Assembly: GCA_002411175.1 (NCBI GenBank)
Contig: DHRN01000082.1
Location: 2,210 to 7,371, forward strand
DNA: 5,162 nt
Direction: 5' to 3'
From: Anaerolineaceae bacterium UBA5311
GTDB taxonomy: Bacteria > Chloroflexota > Anaerolineae > Anaerolineales > Anaerolineaceae
Positions 1-5,162 of this stretch are shown piece after piece. A model generated the notes under the pieces. That model saw nothing but the letters and a program-made list of their open reading frames with translations, had not been told where the DNA came from and did not search any database. Position 1 is the first letter of the stretch. Each line of letters begins with the position of its first letter. The position numbers and the translations under genes are program-made.

Positions 1-1
1 C

Positions 2-589
2 AGCAGCATCTTGCTTGTCAGAGGTGAAGGCACAGTCGCGGAAAAGGCATATTACCTGCCCTGGGGCGGAACACGAGGCGATGAGACAGTCACCAGCACT
101 GCCTATGCCTACACCGGGCAGAAGCAGGAAGGCGATATCTACTATTATGGAGCTCGCTGGCCGAAGGTCCCTGAAGCGAAGCCGAAGGGATTTGACCCTC
201 AGTTAGGCAGGTTTATGCAAGCCGACACGATCGTGCCCTTACAGGTTGGTAGTGCCGCATATTTTATATATACCCATCATTCTGGTCTCATCAATCACAA
301 CTACATACCAGCGCTTATGTGCCAAAAGATCGGCAAGTGGAAACCCCTTATTGGACTGGTCCAGGAGCAGGAAAAAACAGCCACGTGTACTTCTACTGTG
401 AGTCAACAGAAAAAAGTGCGAACGCCTTTGATAAAAACAAGCCGGAGGGTAAGCCCCGGCTTGTTTCCAAGTCTCATTTTGGTTGGGTTTTACGTTATGG
501 TCATTCGCCAGAGCTTCTGGGATTGCCATTGCCGCTTAGGTTGGCTGCATCGTTCAATGCCTGCTGAGCCGGGCTCACCGTATCGGTAA
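2..589 (+). CDS. RHS repeat-associated core protein, 3' fragment, probably degenerate
   Basis: The frame is open from the left edge of the window, so the gene is 5'-truncated. It ends with TAA at 587-589. The first ~79 residues match the conserved end of RHS/YD-repeat cores: a 'GTVAEKAYYLPWGGTRG' stretch, then 'YTGQKQEGDIYYYGARW', then 'FDPQLGRFMQADTIVP'. RHS proteins form large secreted or surface shells, often enclosing a C-terminal toxin. Ten extra residues (PKVPEAKPKG) separate 'YYYGARW' from 'FDPQLGRF', where family members normally run straight on; they come from a palindromic repeat at 161-190. After 'DTIVP' (about nt 238) the expected 'NRYxYxxNNPxxxxDPxG' ending is absent, and the remaining residues look non-coding. 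They also run through the terminator of the opposite gene and 89 nt into its 3' end. I infer a remnant broken near 238, with a chance readthrough frame to 589. No toxin tip is recognisable. The RHS identity is confident; that the whole ORF is expressed is doubtful. Confidence 0.72.
   Translation, partial: SSILLVRGEGTVAEKAYYLPWGGTRGDETVTSTAYAYTGQKQEGDIYYYGARWPKVPEAKPKGFDPQLGRFMQADTIVPLQVGSAAYFIYTHHSGLINHNYIPALMCQKIGKWKPLIGLVQEQEKTATCTSTVSQQKKVRTPLIKTSRRVSPGLFPSLILVGFYVMVIRQSFWDCHCRLGWLHRSMPAEPGSPYR
161..190. repeat. 30-bp short palindromic repeat inserted in-frame in the RHS core
   Basis: Removing exactly these 30 bases restores the uninterrupted RHS motif 'YYYGARW-FDPQLGRF'. The segment contains TCCCT (168-172) and AGGGA (186-190) as inverted ends around a GAAGCGAAGCCGA centre, and CCGAAGG occurs twice in direct orientation (161-167 and 182-188). 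From memory, it resembles the widespread 'CCCTGAGCGAAGTCGAAGGG' family of dispersed short palindromes in bacterial genomes; I could not search for this. Its length is a multiple of three and it brings no stop codon, so the reading frame survives. Confidence 0.7.
435..466 (-). terminator. Rho-independent terminator of the kelch gene
   Basis: A perfect 11-bp stem pairs AAACAAGCCGG (435-445) with CCGGCTTGTTT (456-466) around a 10-nt loop. On the minus strand the stem runs into TTTTTAT, and it lies about 35 nt past the stop codon of the kelch gene. On the plus strand the stem is followed only by TTTCC, so termination is mainly leftward, although the hairpin could also act weakly on transcripts from the RHS side. 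Confidence 0.87.
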
Positions 590-2888
590 TATGGATGCCG
601 CCCGGTCCTGAATATAGCGTCGCCCAATCGACGATCAATTTGTCGCCCGGGAATCCACCCCCAGCCATCCCAACGCCCACTTTCCCCTCTGATAGCGAGT
701 TGTCCATCCCAAACCAGACCAGTATGTTGTTGATGTAGAAATAGAATGATCCTCCTGAAGCAACCACCCTCAGGGTATTCCAGTTGTCACCGGTATTGAT
801 CGCGTCAGTATAAGTCCAAACCTGGAGCGGTGTTTCGACGCCTCCAACCGACTTCCAGACGCTATAAGAGCTATCACGGCTATATTGGAAAATGTAAACA
901 TCGTCCCAGAGTTCGAAAACACTTCTCATGGTTGGAGTTCCGCGTATCATGATATTGTTCGCATTGTTTTCGTTACCAAGGCGCATCATCCGGGCAGAAT
1001 AGTCAAGATTCGCAAACGTTTGGTTGTGATAGATCGAAGACCAATAGCCTGTTAACCCCGTGGTGGAAACATCGGTTGGGTTAATCGTCCATGGGCCTGT
1101 CGCAACTTCCCATCCAGTAAAATCGTTATTGAACTGGGAATCGAAACCAAGAACAGTCAGAGGTTTGTTCACTAATGGCAGGAAAACTTCGTAAGACCAA
1201 CGTTCTCCTGTCTTCAAAAAAGAGCCGCTCCAGCCGCCCACAGCGTAAAGCGTGGAACCAACACTGGCATATCCAAAGGTTCGCCTGGACTGAATCATTG
1301 AAGCGTGAAATGGCTGCCAAACTCCTGAATAGCCTTGGGTAGTGTCGTACGACTCGCAAGAATTAAGAAAAGTTCCCCAGCCACCTCCACATGCATAGAT
1401 AAGATCACCCACCGCATAGGCGCCCACACCCCCACGGGCAGTCGTTAGGTCTGTGACCGGGTGCCATAATTCATCAGACGGGTCATAGGCTTCCACAAAA
1501 TCGAAATCAGAGGTCACTCCATCCCTGCCTCCGATTGCGTAAATCTTTCCGTTGGCTGCAACCCCTGCCAAATAACCCCTGGCATGAGTCATCGAGGCAA
1601 TTGATGTCCAGCGAGAACCGGCTGGTTTCACAGGGTCGTAAACAAAAGCTGTGTTTCTGTAGACGCTGCTTGTATCCATTCCCCCAAACACGTAAAGTTT
1701 GCCATTTTGTACCGCGCAACCCATTCCTAAAATTGCAGCAGGCATCGGATCTGAGCTGACAACAGTCCAGGTGTCAGAGGTGGTATGGTAGACCTGGAGC
1801 GTGTTTAGGATTGTGTTTGACACATCGTATCCGCCCGGGATGTAAATGTCGGTGCCGATGACTCCGGCGCAAATATTGCTGGCTGGAATCGGCATTAGTT
1901 CAGGCAGGGTTTCCCAGGTCATCGTTGCAGGATCATATCTTTCAACTTTATCGGCTCGGAGCGCTGATTCAAGTTCTCCGCCAAGCAAATAGACCTTGCC
2001 ACCAACGGATGCTGCTGCTGGTCGGGATCGACCAGTGCCGTTAATTGGAGGAATGCTTTTCCAATGGGCGCCTTTAGTACCGCCGATGCTGAAGGCAAAA
2101 TCTGGTTGAGACAACCCGATAACTGTCCAATCTTGCCAACCGGTTCCAAATCCAAAACCGCCTCCCGGGTTGATGATCTTTGCAAATTCTCCGTTACTCG
2201 TATCCGCTGGCTGCAGACCAAATTGCCCATAGGGAGTAAAGGCGAGTGTTGGATAAAAAACTAACCAATAGCGACCCGGAGATAGCGTGAGCACATCAGG
2301 TAGATGCAGGAGCGTATTGGAGAGATGACCGGAGGTGCCCGTTGACAACAGCACAGACGAAGACGAGGGCGCCAGGCTTAGTGACCAAACGGGAGCATCA
2401 CCGCCTCCAACAGGATCTCCAGCTGGAAAACCATCGTTGTCACGATAAATCTTCCAGTTGAGCGCGGTGGCATTTGAAAGCGATGTAAAACCAGCCAGGT
2501 TGCTGCCAGGGACGAAGACCGTTTCAATATTCCAGTTTTTATCGACAAGGAAATCATCCGCAAGATAGGAACTAAATGCGGGCTGGTCTGGAAATTCCTG
2601 AGAGATGTTAACAGATGGACTTGCCAGGTCAATGGGTTGGTGCCAGAGCACGCCGCTGGTGATTCCTGTATTTGGTGAAATGCCAGATGCGGGAAAGTCG
2701 GTGGATGGATCCTGTTGGGGTATTTCCACTTGCTCCGGAGGGGATAGAGATGGTTGTTCTTCTTGCGAGCTGGGAATGGGTGGGTTTGGAGCCTGGGCAG
2801 CGCCCACTCGCACACCACCAGCCCCAACAAAAGAAGCCAGCATCATGCTGAAAACTAAAACAAATAGTAGGCTTTTCTTTGTATTCAT
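501..2888 (-). CDS. Secreted kelch-repeat beta-propeller protein with concanavalin-like C-terminal domain
   Basis: The 795-residue protein starts at ATG 2886-2888 behind AAGGAGA and ends with TGA. Residues 1-32 are a Sec signal peptide (KK, hydrophobic core to about 22, probable cleavage after AQA), followed by a Pro/Gln/Ser-rich linker to about 66. Residues 75-270 form an all-beta domain of secreted choice-of-anchor style ('ADDFLV', 'LNWKIYRDNDGFPAGDP', 'PGRYWLVFYP', 'INPGGGFGFGTGW'). Residues 286-566 hold six kelch repeats, each with a Gly-Gly pair after a hydrophobic strand (LLGG 301, IPGG 350, FGG 401, IGG 452, CGGG 500, VGG 550) and spaced aromatic residues, so probably a six-bladed propeller. 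'FLPLVNK' (569-575) is a linker motif I associate with exported Chloroflexota proteins. Residues 581-760 resemble a LamG/DUF1080-type jelly roll ('IMIRG', 'WNTLRVVASGG', 'FYINNILV'). No catalytic motif or membrane anchor is visible; a role in binding carbohydrate or protein outside the cell is inference. It appears intact and monocistronic. Confidence 0.9.
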   Translation of the reverse strand: MNTKKSLLFVLVFSMMLASFVGAGGVRVGAAQAPNPPIPSSQEEQPSLSPPEQVEIPQQDPSTDFPASGISPNTGITSGVLWHQPIDLASPSVNISQEFPDQPAFSSYLADDFLVDKNWNIETVFVPGSNLAGFTSLSNATALNWKIYRDNDGFPAGDPVGGGDAPVWSLSLAPSSSSVLLSTGTSGHLSNTLLHLPDVLTLSPGRYWLVFYPTLAFTPYGQFGLQPADTSNGEFAKIINPGGGFGFGTGWQDWTVIGLSQPDFAFSIGGTKGAHWKSIPPINGTGRSRPAAASVGGKVYLLGGELESALRADKVERYDPATMTWETLPELMPIPASNICAGVIGTDIYIPGGYDVSNTILNTLQVYHTTSDTWTVVSSDPMPAAILGMGCAVQNGKLYVFGGMDTSSVYRNTAFVYDPVKPAGSRWTSIASMTHARGYLAGVAANGKIYAIGGRDGVTSDFDFVEAYDPSDELWHPVTDLTTARGGVGAYAVGDLIYACGGGWGTFLNSCESYDTTQGYSGVWQPFHASMIQSRRTFGYASVGSTLYAVGGWSGSFLKTGERWSYEVFLPLVNKPLTVLGFDSQFNNDFTGWEVATGPWTINPTDVSTTGLTGYWSSIYHNQTFANLDYSARMMRLGNENNANNIMIRGTPTMRSVFELWDDVYIFQYSRDSSYSVWKSVGGVETPLQVWTYTDAINTGDNWNTLRVVASGGSFYFYINNILVWFGMDNSLSEGKVGVGMAGGGFPGDKLIVDWATLYSGPGGIHITDTVSPAQQALNDAANLSGNGNPRSSGE

Positions 2889-2891
2889 TTT

Positions 2892-2898
2892 TCTCCTT
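2892..2898 (-). promoter_or_regulatory. Ribosome binding site of the kelch gene
   Basis: On the minus strand AAGGAGA is followed by AAA and then the ATG. The near-consensus Shine-Dalgarno sequence supports the chosen start, and the residues that follow it form a typical signal peptide. Confidence 0.8.
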
Positions 2899-2932
2899 TT
2901 TGGAAGCGAAAGTCAATGGTTTTTTGTAGATG

Positions 2933-2946
2933 GATCTGATCAGATC
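2933..2946. promoter_or_regulatory. Perfect 14-bp palindrome GATCTGATCAGATC in the kelch leader
   Basis: The sequence equals its own reverse complement and contains three GATC sites five bases apart (2933, 2938, 2943). It lies 45-58 nt upstream of the kelch start codon. It could be a binding site for a dimeric regulator or for DNA adenine methylation. Both roles are inference; only the symmetry is observed. Confidence 0.4.
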
Positions 2947-3024
2947 AGACAGACACGAAAGTTGTTAAGAAGGTGGATGGAAAACGGTTATCAAACCGAT
3001 CCGCCCCTGTTAATATTTAGGATT

Positions 3025-3030
3025 ATTATA
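3025..3030 (-). promoter_or_regulatory. Candidate -10 box (TATAAT) for the kelch gene
   Basis: The minus strand reads TATAAT in an AT-rich stretch about 137 nt upstream of the kelch start. The matching -35 position (3048-3053, TTAATG, 17-nt spacer) is weak. A perfect inverted repeat at 3056-3072 lies just upstream, which would suit an activator or repressor site. The AT-rich context makes a chance match possible. Confidence 0.35.
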
Positions 3031-3055
3031 AAATTATTAATTCCTTGCATTAATG

Positions 3056-3072
3056 GTTGTACATAGTACAAC
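3056..3072. promoter_or_regulatory. Operator-like inverted repeat GTTGTAC-ATA-GTACAAC
   Basis: Two perfect 7-bp half-sites flank a 3-bp centre, giving a 17-bp dyad. The size and symmetry fit the operator of a helix-turn-helix dimer, for example the GntR type. It lies immediately upstream of the candidate -10 box for the kelch gene and outside the repeat element that starts near 3126. No regulator gene is present in the window, so its regulator and target are unknown. Confidence 0.5.
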
Positions 3073-3132
3073 TAAGCTGAATACCGAAGTGCAGTATCAC
3101 ACCACCGTTCTGGGGGCGCGGCTTTAGCGTAT

Positions 3133-3168
3133 GCAGCAATTCACAATATGGATTAATCAGTTTATTTT
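3133..3168 (+). repeat. Left end module of the dispersed repeat (CAGCAATTC...TATTTT)
   Basis: This 36-nt stretch matches 5043-5078 at 31 of 36 positions without gaps, and it matches the reverse complement of 3587-3629 more loosely. In the better-preserved copies this module directly precedes a GTAG sequence, which suggests that it is the defined head of one repeat family. Confidence 0.8.
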
Positions 3169-3407
3169 GTAGGGAACGTGCATCGTGCGTTCCGTCGAAG
3201 CCACATTTTGTAGGGAACGTGCATCGTGCGTTCAGTCGAAGCCACATTTTGTAGGGAACGTGGCTCGTCCCGTTCCGGCGAAGCCATTTTTTGTAGGGGA
3301 AGTGCTCCGCCCGTTCCGGCGAAGCCAGCTTTTCGTAGGGAACGTGGCTCGTCCCGTTCCGGCGAAGCCATCCTTTCGTAGGGTGAGACGTCTGTACCGG
3401 CGAAGCC
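3169..3407 (+). repeat. Six tandem GTAGGG-hairpin units, period 41-43 bp
   Basis: GTAGGG recurs at 3169, 3210, 3251, 3293, 3335 and 3378. Each unit is 30-35 nt, ends in CGAAGCC and is separated from the next by 7-8 nt that are mostly T-rich. Units 1 and 2 differ at one position; units 3 and 5 are identical over 35 nt; units 4 and 6 are more divergent. Most units contain GGAACG paired with CGTTCC (for example 3173-3178 with 3188-3193), forming a small hairpin. Open frames across the array merely translate the repeat. The pattern of near-identical pairs suggests recent duplication or homogenisation. Confidence 0.88.
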
Positions 3408-3411
3408 GTGT

Positions 3412-3461
3412 ATTGAGGGGGTTATCACATTGGTGTGACGACGATGTTGCTCCCCCTCAAT
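3412..3461. repeat. Perfect 10-bp inverted repeat ATTGAGGGGG / CCCCCTCAAT
   Basis: ATTGAGGGGG (3412-3421) pairs with CCCCCTCAAT (3452-3461). The 30-nt interior contains a smaller hairpin, TCACA-TTGG-TGTGA. It sits at the centre of the composite element, directly after the tandem array. There is no T-run typical of a terminator. The rest of the centre, to about 3525, shows no convincing gene or motif. Confidence 0.6.
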
Positions 3462-3525
3462 CCGCCGAACACCAGTCCCCTCCCATTTCCCGGTATGTTA
3501 ATGGTGAATGTTGCGGAAGGAGCAA

Positions 3526-3590
3526 GGCCGTTCCATACAGACGTTACGCCCTACGGCTGTTCTCGTGACGGCATGGCAGCCGTCCCCTAC
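3526..3590 (-). repeat. Two GTAGGG-family units in inverted orientation
   Basis: On the minus strand GTAGGG starts at 3590 and again at 3554. The first unit forms a hairpin of GACGGC (3567-3572) with GCCGTC (3579-3584). The second shares ACGTCTGTA and a GCC ending with unit 6 of the plus-strand array. They therefore belong to the same family but face the array, giving the region its inverted symmetry. Confidence 0.7.
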
Positions 3591-3636
3591 ACCATAAAAA
3601 ACCATCTTATTCCATAATGAGGATTGCTATAGCGCT
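3587..3636 (-). repeat. Right end module of the dispersed repeat, inverted copy
   Basis: On the minus strand this reads AGCGCTATAGCAATCC, then TCATTATGGAATAAG, then TTTTTATGGTGTAG. The last 14 nt are identical to plus-strand 5075-5088, and the earlier part matches 5044-5065 at about 18 of 22 positions. It marks the right boundary of the composite element. The remaining 53 nt to the transporter stop codon contain only a short GGTTTAAAACC palindrome and no convincing terminator. Confidence 0.72.
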
Positions 3637-3689
3637 GTCGGTTTCGCAACAGGAGGGAATAATTGGTTTAAAACCTTAACGTAGTATTT

Positions 3690-4991
3690 CTACAGGTTTG
3701 GCTGCTCTTGTGCCGGTCCATCGTCAGCTTCGACTTTCGCCTCTGCTTTCTCGATTTGCTGGCGATCCTTGTCGGTTAGCTTAAACTTGAAAACAACTGG
3801 CAAAATTGCAAAAAGTGATGCCCAGGCGGTGATCCAGAATGGGGTTGTTGGGGAGATGTTTGCATAAAGCCTTGCTCCAATTGCCGGCGCTGGCAGCGAA
3901 AACAGTCCCAAACCTGACTGGACCAGTCCAAAGCCAGTCCCACGCAGCTTTTGGGGCAGCACCTTGCTGAGCAGCGACTGATATGCCGGGCTCATCAGGC
4001 TAAAACCAATCCCGATCACGAAATAACTGACCGCGTAAAGCAGGAAAGTCTCTGCTTTAATAAAGATGAAAAAACCAATCGATTGCAGCGCGAACCCCAG
4101 TGCGATCGCCAGCCGCTCGCCGTGCTTGTCGGAAAGGTGACCGGCAGGGAAGGAAGTGATCATCATCGCCACACCTAATATGGAACCCAACCAGCCGATC
4201 TGCTGAGCATTCATGTTCGCGATACTCTCAAGATATACCGGAATCAGGCTGTTGGAGAGAGAAAAAGAGATATCACGAATTCCATCAGTGACCACAATCC
4301 AGGTCATCACACCGCCGGCAACCACCAATCCAAAAATCGCGGTTAAGTTTACCTTCAGGGCTCCCAGTTGAAGACGGGGTTTCTTCCCCTCTTCCGCGCC
4401 CGGATGCTTCGCCTTGCTTGCCATCTGCACCCGAATTACTGTAGCGACTGTATAGATCGAGCCAGCTGCGATTAACATGGTTTTGAAACCAAAGCGGTCT
4501 ACCAGGAACCCACCAAAAGGCGGACCGACAATCGCGACGATCGTATAAAAGGTCTCCACCAACCCATAAACCTTAGCCCGGCTATCTTCACGTGATTCTT
4601 CCGCGATAAAGGCACCAAAGCTAGGCCCAACCAGGGAACGGGTGATCGCTCCCAACCCTTCACCAAGGAAAACCCAGCCCCAGGTTGGCGCCAGGATCAG
4701 GGCAATATAGGAAACCACACCCGAAACACTTCCAGCAGCAATGCTCTTGAGCCGACCGAGACTGTCAGAGATCCAGCCGCCCAAAATCTGCAGCACAAGC
4801 GGGATGATCTGTGAGATCGTGAAAAACAGACCGATTTGGGCGACATTCGCTCCGAGCGATTTGAGATAGAGTGGCAAAAACCCACCATACATCGCCCCGG
4901 CAATGTTCGCCAGGATCATGGTCAATAAGAAAAGCCGCAGCACAGGGCTGAGCAGCGGAGCTTTTGAATTGTGTTGTTCGTTCGATTCCAT
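3690..4991 (-). CDS. Major facilitator superfamily (MFS) transporter
   Basis: This inner-membrane secondary transporter has 433 residues from ATG 4989-4991, a normal MFS length, and ends with TAG. It has about 12 hydrophobic helices in two halves, with a basic cytoplasmic loop near residues 189-213. The MFS motif A is clear between helices 2 and 3 (GGWISDSLGRLKS, 71-83), with a second copy between helices 8 and 9 (GHLSDKHGERLA, 284-295). 'GPPFGGF' (156-162) in helix 5 corresponds to the antiporter-associated motif C region only loosely. The tail (about 405-433) is charged and glutamine-rich. The frame is open to a TTG at 5016-5018 (nine more residues), but no good ribosome binding site precedes either start; AGGA lies 15 nt before the ATG. 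The substrate cannot be deduced; drug efflux or uptake of a small solute are both possible. It faces the same way as the kelch gene but lies 800 bp from it, so an operon is unlikely. Confidence 0.9.
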   Translation of the reverse strand: MESNEQHNSKAPLLSPVLRLFLLTMILANIAGAMYGGFLPLYLKSLGANVAQIGLFFTISQIIPLVLQILGGWISDSLGRLKSIAAGSVSGVVSYIALILAPTWGWVFLGEGLGAITRSLVGPSFGAFIAEESREDSRAKVYGLVETFYTIVAIVGPPFGGFLVDRFGFKTMLIAAGSIYTVATVIRVQMASKAKHPGAEEGKKPRLQLGALKVNLTAIFGLVVAGGVMTWIVVTDGIRDISFSLSNSLIPVYLESIANMNAQQIGWLGSILGVAMMITSFPAGHLSDKHGERLAIALGFALQSIGFFIFIKAETFLLYAVSYFVIGIGFSLMSPAYQSLLSKVLPQKLRGTGFGLVQSGLGLFSLPAPAIGARLYANISPTTPFWITAWASLFAILPVVFKFKLTDKDRQQIEKAEAKVEADDGPAQEQPNL

Positions 4992-5042
4992 TTTGCCAAT
5001 TTTACATCCTGAAAACAAAAATGTGGGCTAACCGAACAATTT

Positions 5043-5088
5043 ACAGCAATTCTCAATATGGAAAAATCAGTCTATTTTTATGGTGTAG
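5043..5088 (+). repeat. Further copy of the dispersed repeat head, upstream of the MFS gene
   Basis: The first 36 nt match 3133-3168 at 31 positions, and the stretch then continues TTTTTATGGTGTAG, as in the inverted copy at 3600-3587. After GTAG the sequence does not continue into a GTAGGG hairpin unit but into a third, shorter CAGCAATTC copy. It occupies the region where the promoter of the transporter would be expected. Confidence 0.78.
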
Positions 5089-5089
5089 A

Positions 5090-5109
5090 GCAGCAATTCT
5101 GAATATAAA
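5090..5109 (+). repeat. Partial third copy of the CAGCAATTC module
   Basis: GCAGCAATTCTGAATATAAA repeats the start of the module at 5043 and then diverges. It begins straight after the GTAGA that ends the previous copy, so the two heads are in tandem. The similarity is short, but its position beside a full head makes chance less likely. Confidence 0.5.
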
Positions 5110-5127
5110 TGTGTTTAGATTGAAAGG

Positions 5128-5162
5128 GGGAGCCGGGAGCAGGGAGCAGGGAATAGGAACTG
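5128..5162 (+). repeat. GGGAGCA heptamer tandem repeat at the window edge
   Basis: Consecutive heptamers read GGGAGCC, GGGAGCA, GGGAGCA, GGGAATA and a degenerate GGAACTG. The first three differ at one position. The tract resembles short tandemly repeated heptamers known from some bacterial genomes such as cyanobacteria, and may continue beyond the window. Confidence 0.65.

Larger units (their letters stand above)
3126..3636. mobile_element. Composite non-coding repeat element with inverted ends (MITE-like)
   Basis: The two ends are imperfect inverted copies of one sequence. The plus strand from 3126 reads AGCGTATGCAGCAATTC and continues CACAATATGG. The minus strand from 3636 reads AGCGCTATAGCAATCC and continues TCATTATGG. 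Both ends lead into T-rich sequence and then GTAGGG-hairpin units pointing inward: six from the left (3169-3407) and two from the right (3590-3526). The centre (3408-3525) holds a further inverted repeat. There is no transposase and no convincing ORF. The layout fits a non-autonomous mobile element, but two separate insertions of the same dispersed repeat in opposite orientation would look the same. No clear target-site duplication was identified. Confidence 0.55.

Noticed and set aside
2985..2998. Hairpin CGGTT-ATCA-AACCG upstream of the kelch gene
   Set aside because: The stem is only 5 bp, followed by just TTTT on the minus strand; too weak to call an attenuator or riboswitch.
2605..3066. 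153-aa plus-strand frame across the kelch gene start
   Set aside because: It is antisense to the signal peptide and linker of a well-supported gene and runs through its ribosome binding site and leader; no domain is visible.
3169..3407. Possible CRISPR array
   Set aside because: The repeated part is 30-35 nt but the intervals are only 7-8 nt, mostly T-rich and similar to one another, not 30-40 nt unique spacers; the units also vary and no cas gene is present.
3162..3428. 88-aa minus-strand frame with repeated peptide 'MASPERDEPRSL'
   Set aside because: The peptide periodicity is just the 41-43 bp DNA repeat being translated; there is no ribosome binding site and the period is not constantly a multiple of three. 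The plus-strand frame 3185-3568 is rejected for the same reason.
3435..3617. 60-aa plus-strand frame in the centre of the composite element
   Set aside because: It spans inverted repeat units and an end module, has no ribosome binding site and no recognisable motif.
3664..3674. GGTTTAAAACC palindrome after the MFS stop as a terminator
   Set aside because: The stem would have almost no loop and no T-run follows on the minus strand.
4992..5018. TTG start for the MFS gene, adding nine residues
   Set aside because: No Shine-Dalgarno sequence precedes the TTG and the extra residues are not typical of an MFS N-terminus; the ATG at 4989-4991 was preferred, although its own ribosome binding site is also poor.

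Overview
The window looks like bacterial chromosome, most likely from an Anaerolineae-type Chloroflexota. This is inferred from the style of the large secreted protein (signal peptide, kelch propeller, a 'FLPLV' linker motif, concanavalin-like tail) and from dense short dispersed repeats built on GTAGGG plus a hairpin. It cannot be proven without a database search. Both ends lie in repetitive sequence (an RHS core at the left, GGGAGCA heptamers at the right), so this could be a complete assembly contig.

Layout. 1-589 (+): the 3' part of an RHS-repeat gene. The RHS core is recognisable to about 238 and carries an in-frame 30-bp palindromic insertion; RHS similarity then stops, although the frame stays open to 589. 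435-466: a strong hairpin plus T-run that terminates the convergent gene on the minus strand. 501-2888 (-): a 795-aa secreted kelch-repeat protein with a good ribosome binding site. 2889-3125: its upstream region, with two perfect palindromes and a candidate -10 box. 3126-3636: a composite repeat element of about 510 bp, bounded by imperfect inverted copies of one 45-50 bp sequence. It holds six GTAGGG-hairpin units in one orientation and two in the other. 3690-4991 (-): a 12-helix MFS transporter. 5019-5162: mostly repeats, including a further copy of the element's end sequence and a heptamer tract, lying where the transporter's promoter should be.

The two intact genes both read leftwards but are separated by about 800 bp of repeats and regulatory-looking sequence, so they are probably not one operon, and nothing links their functions. 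The most notable content is the repeat architecture: one dispersed family appears in at least three places, and an unrelated short palindrome sits inside a coding frame. No defence, CRISPR or biosynthetic system was found.
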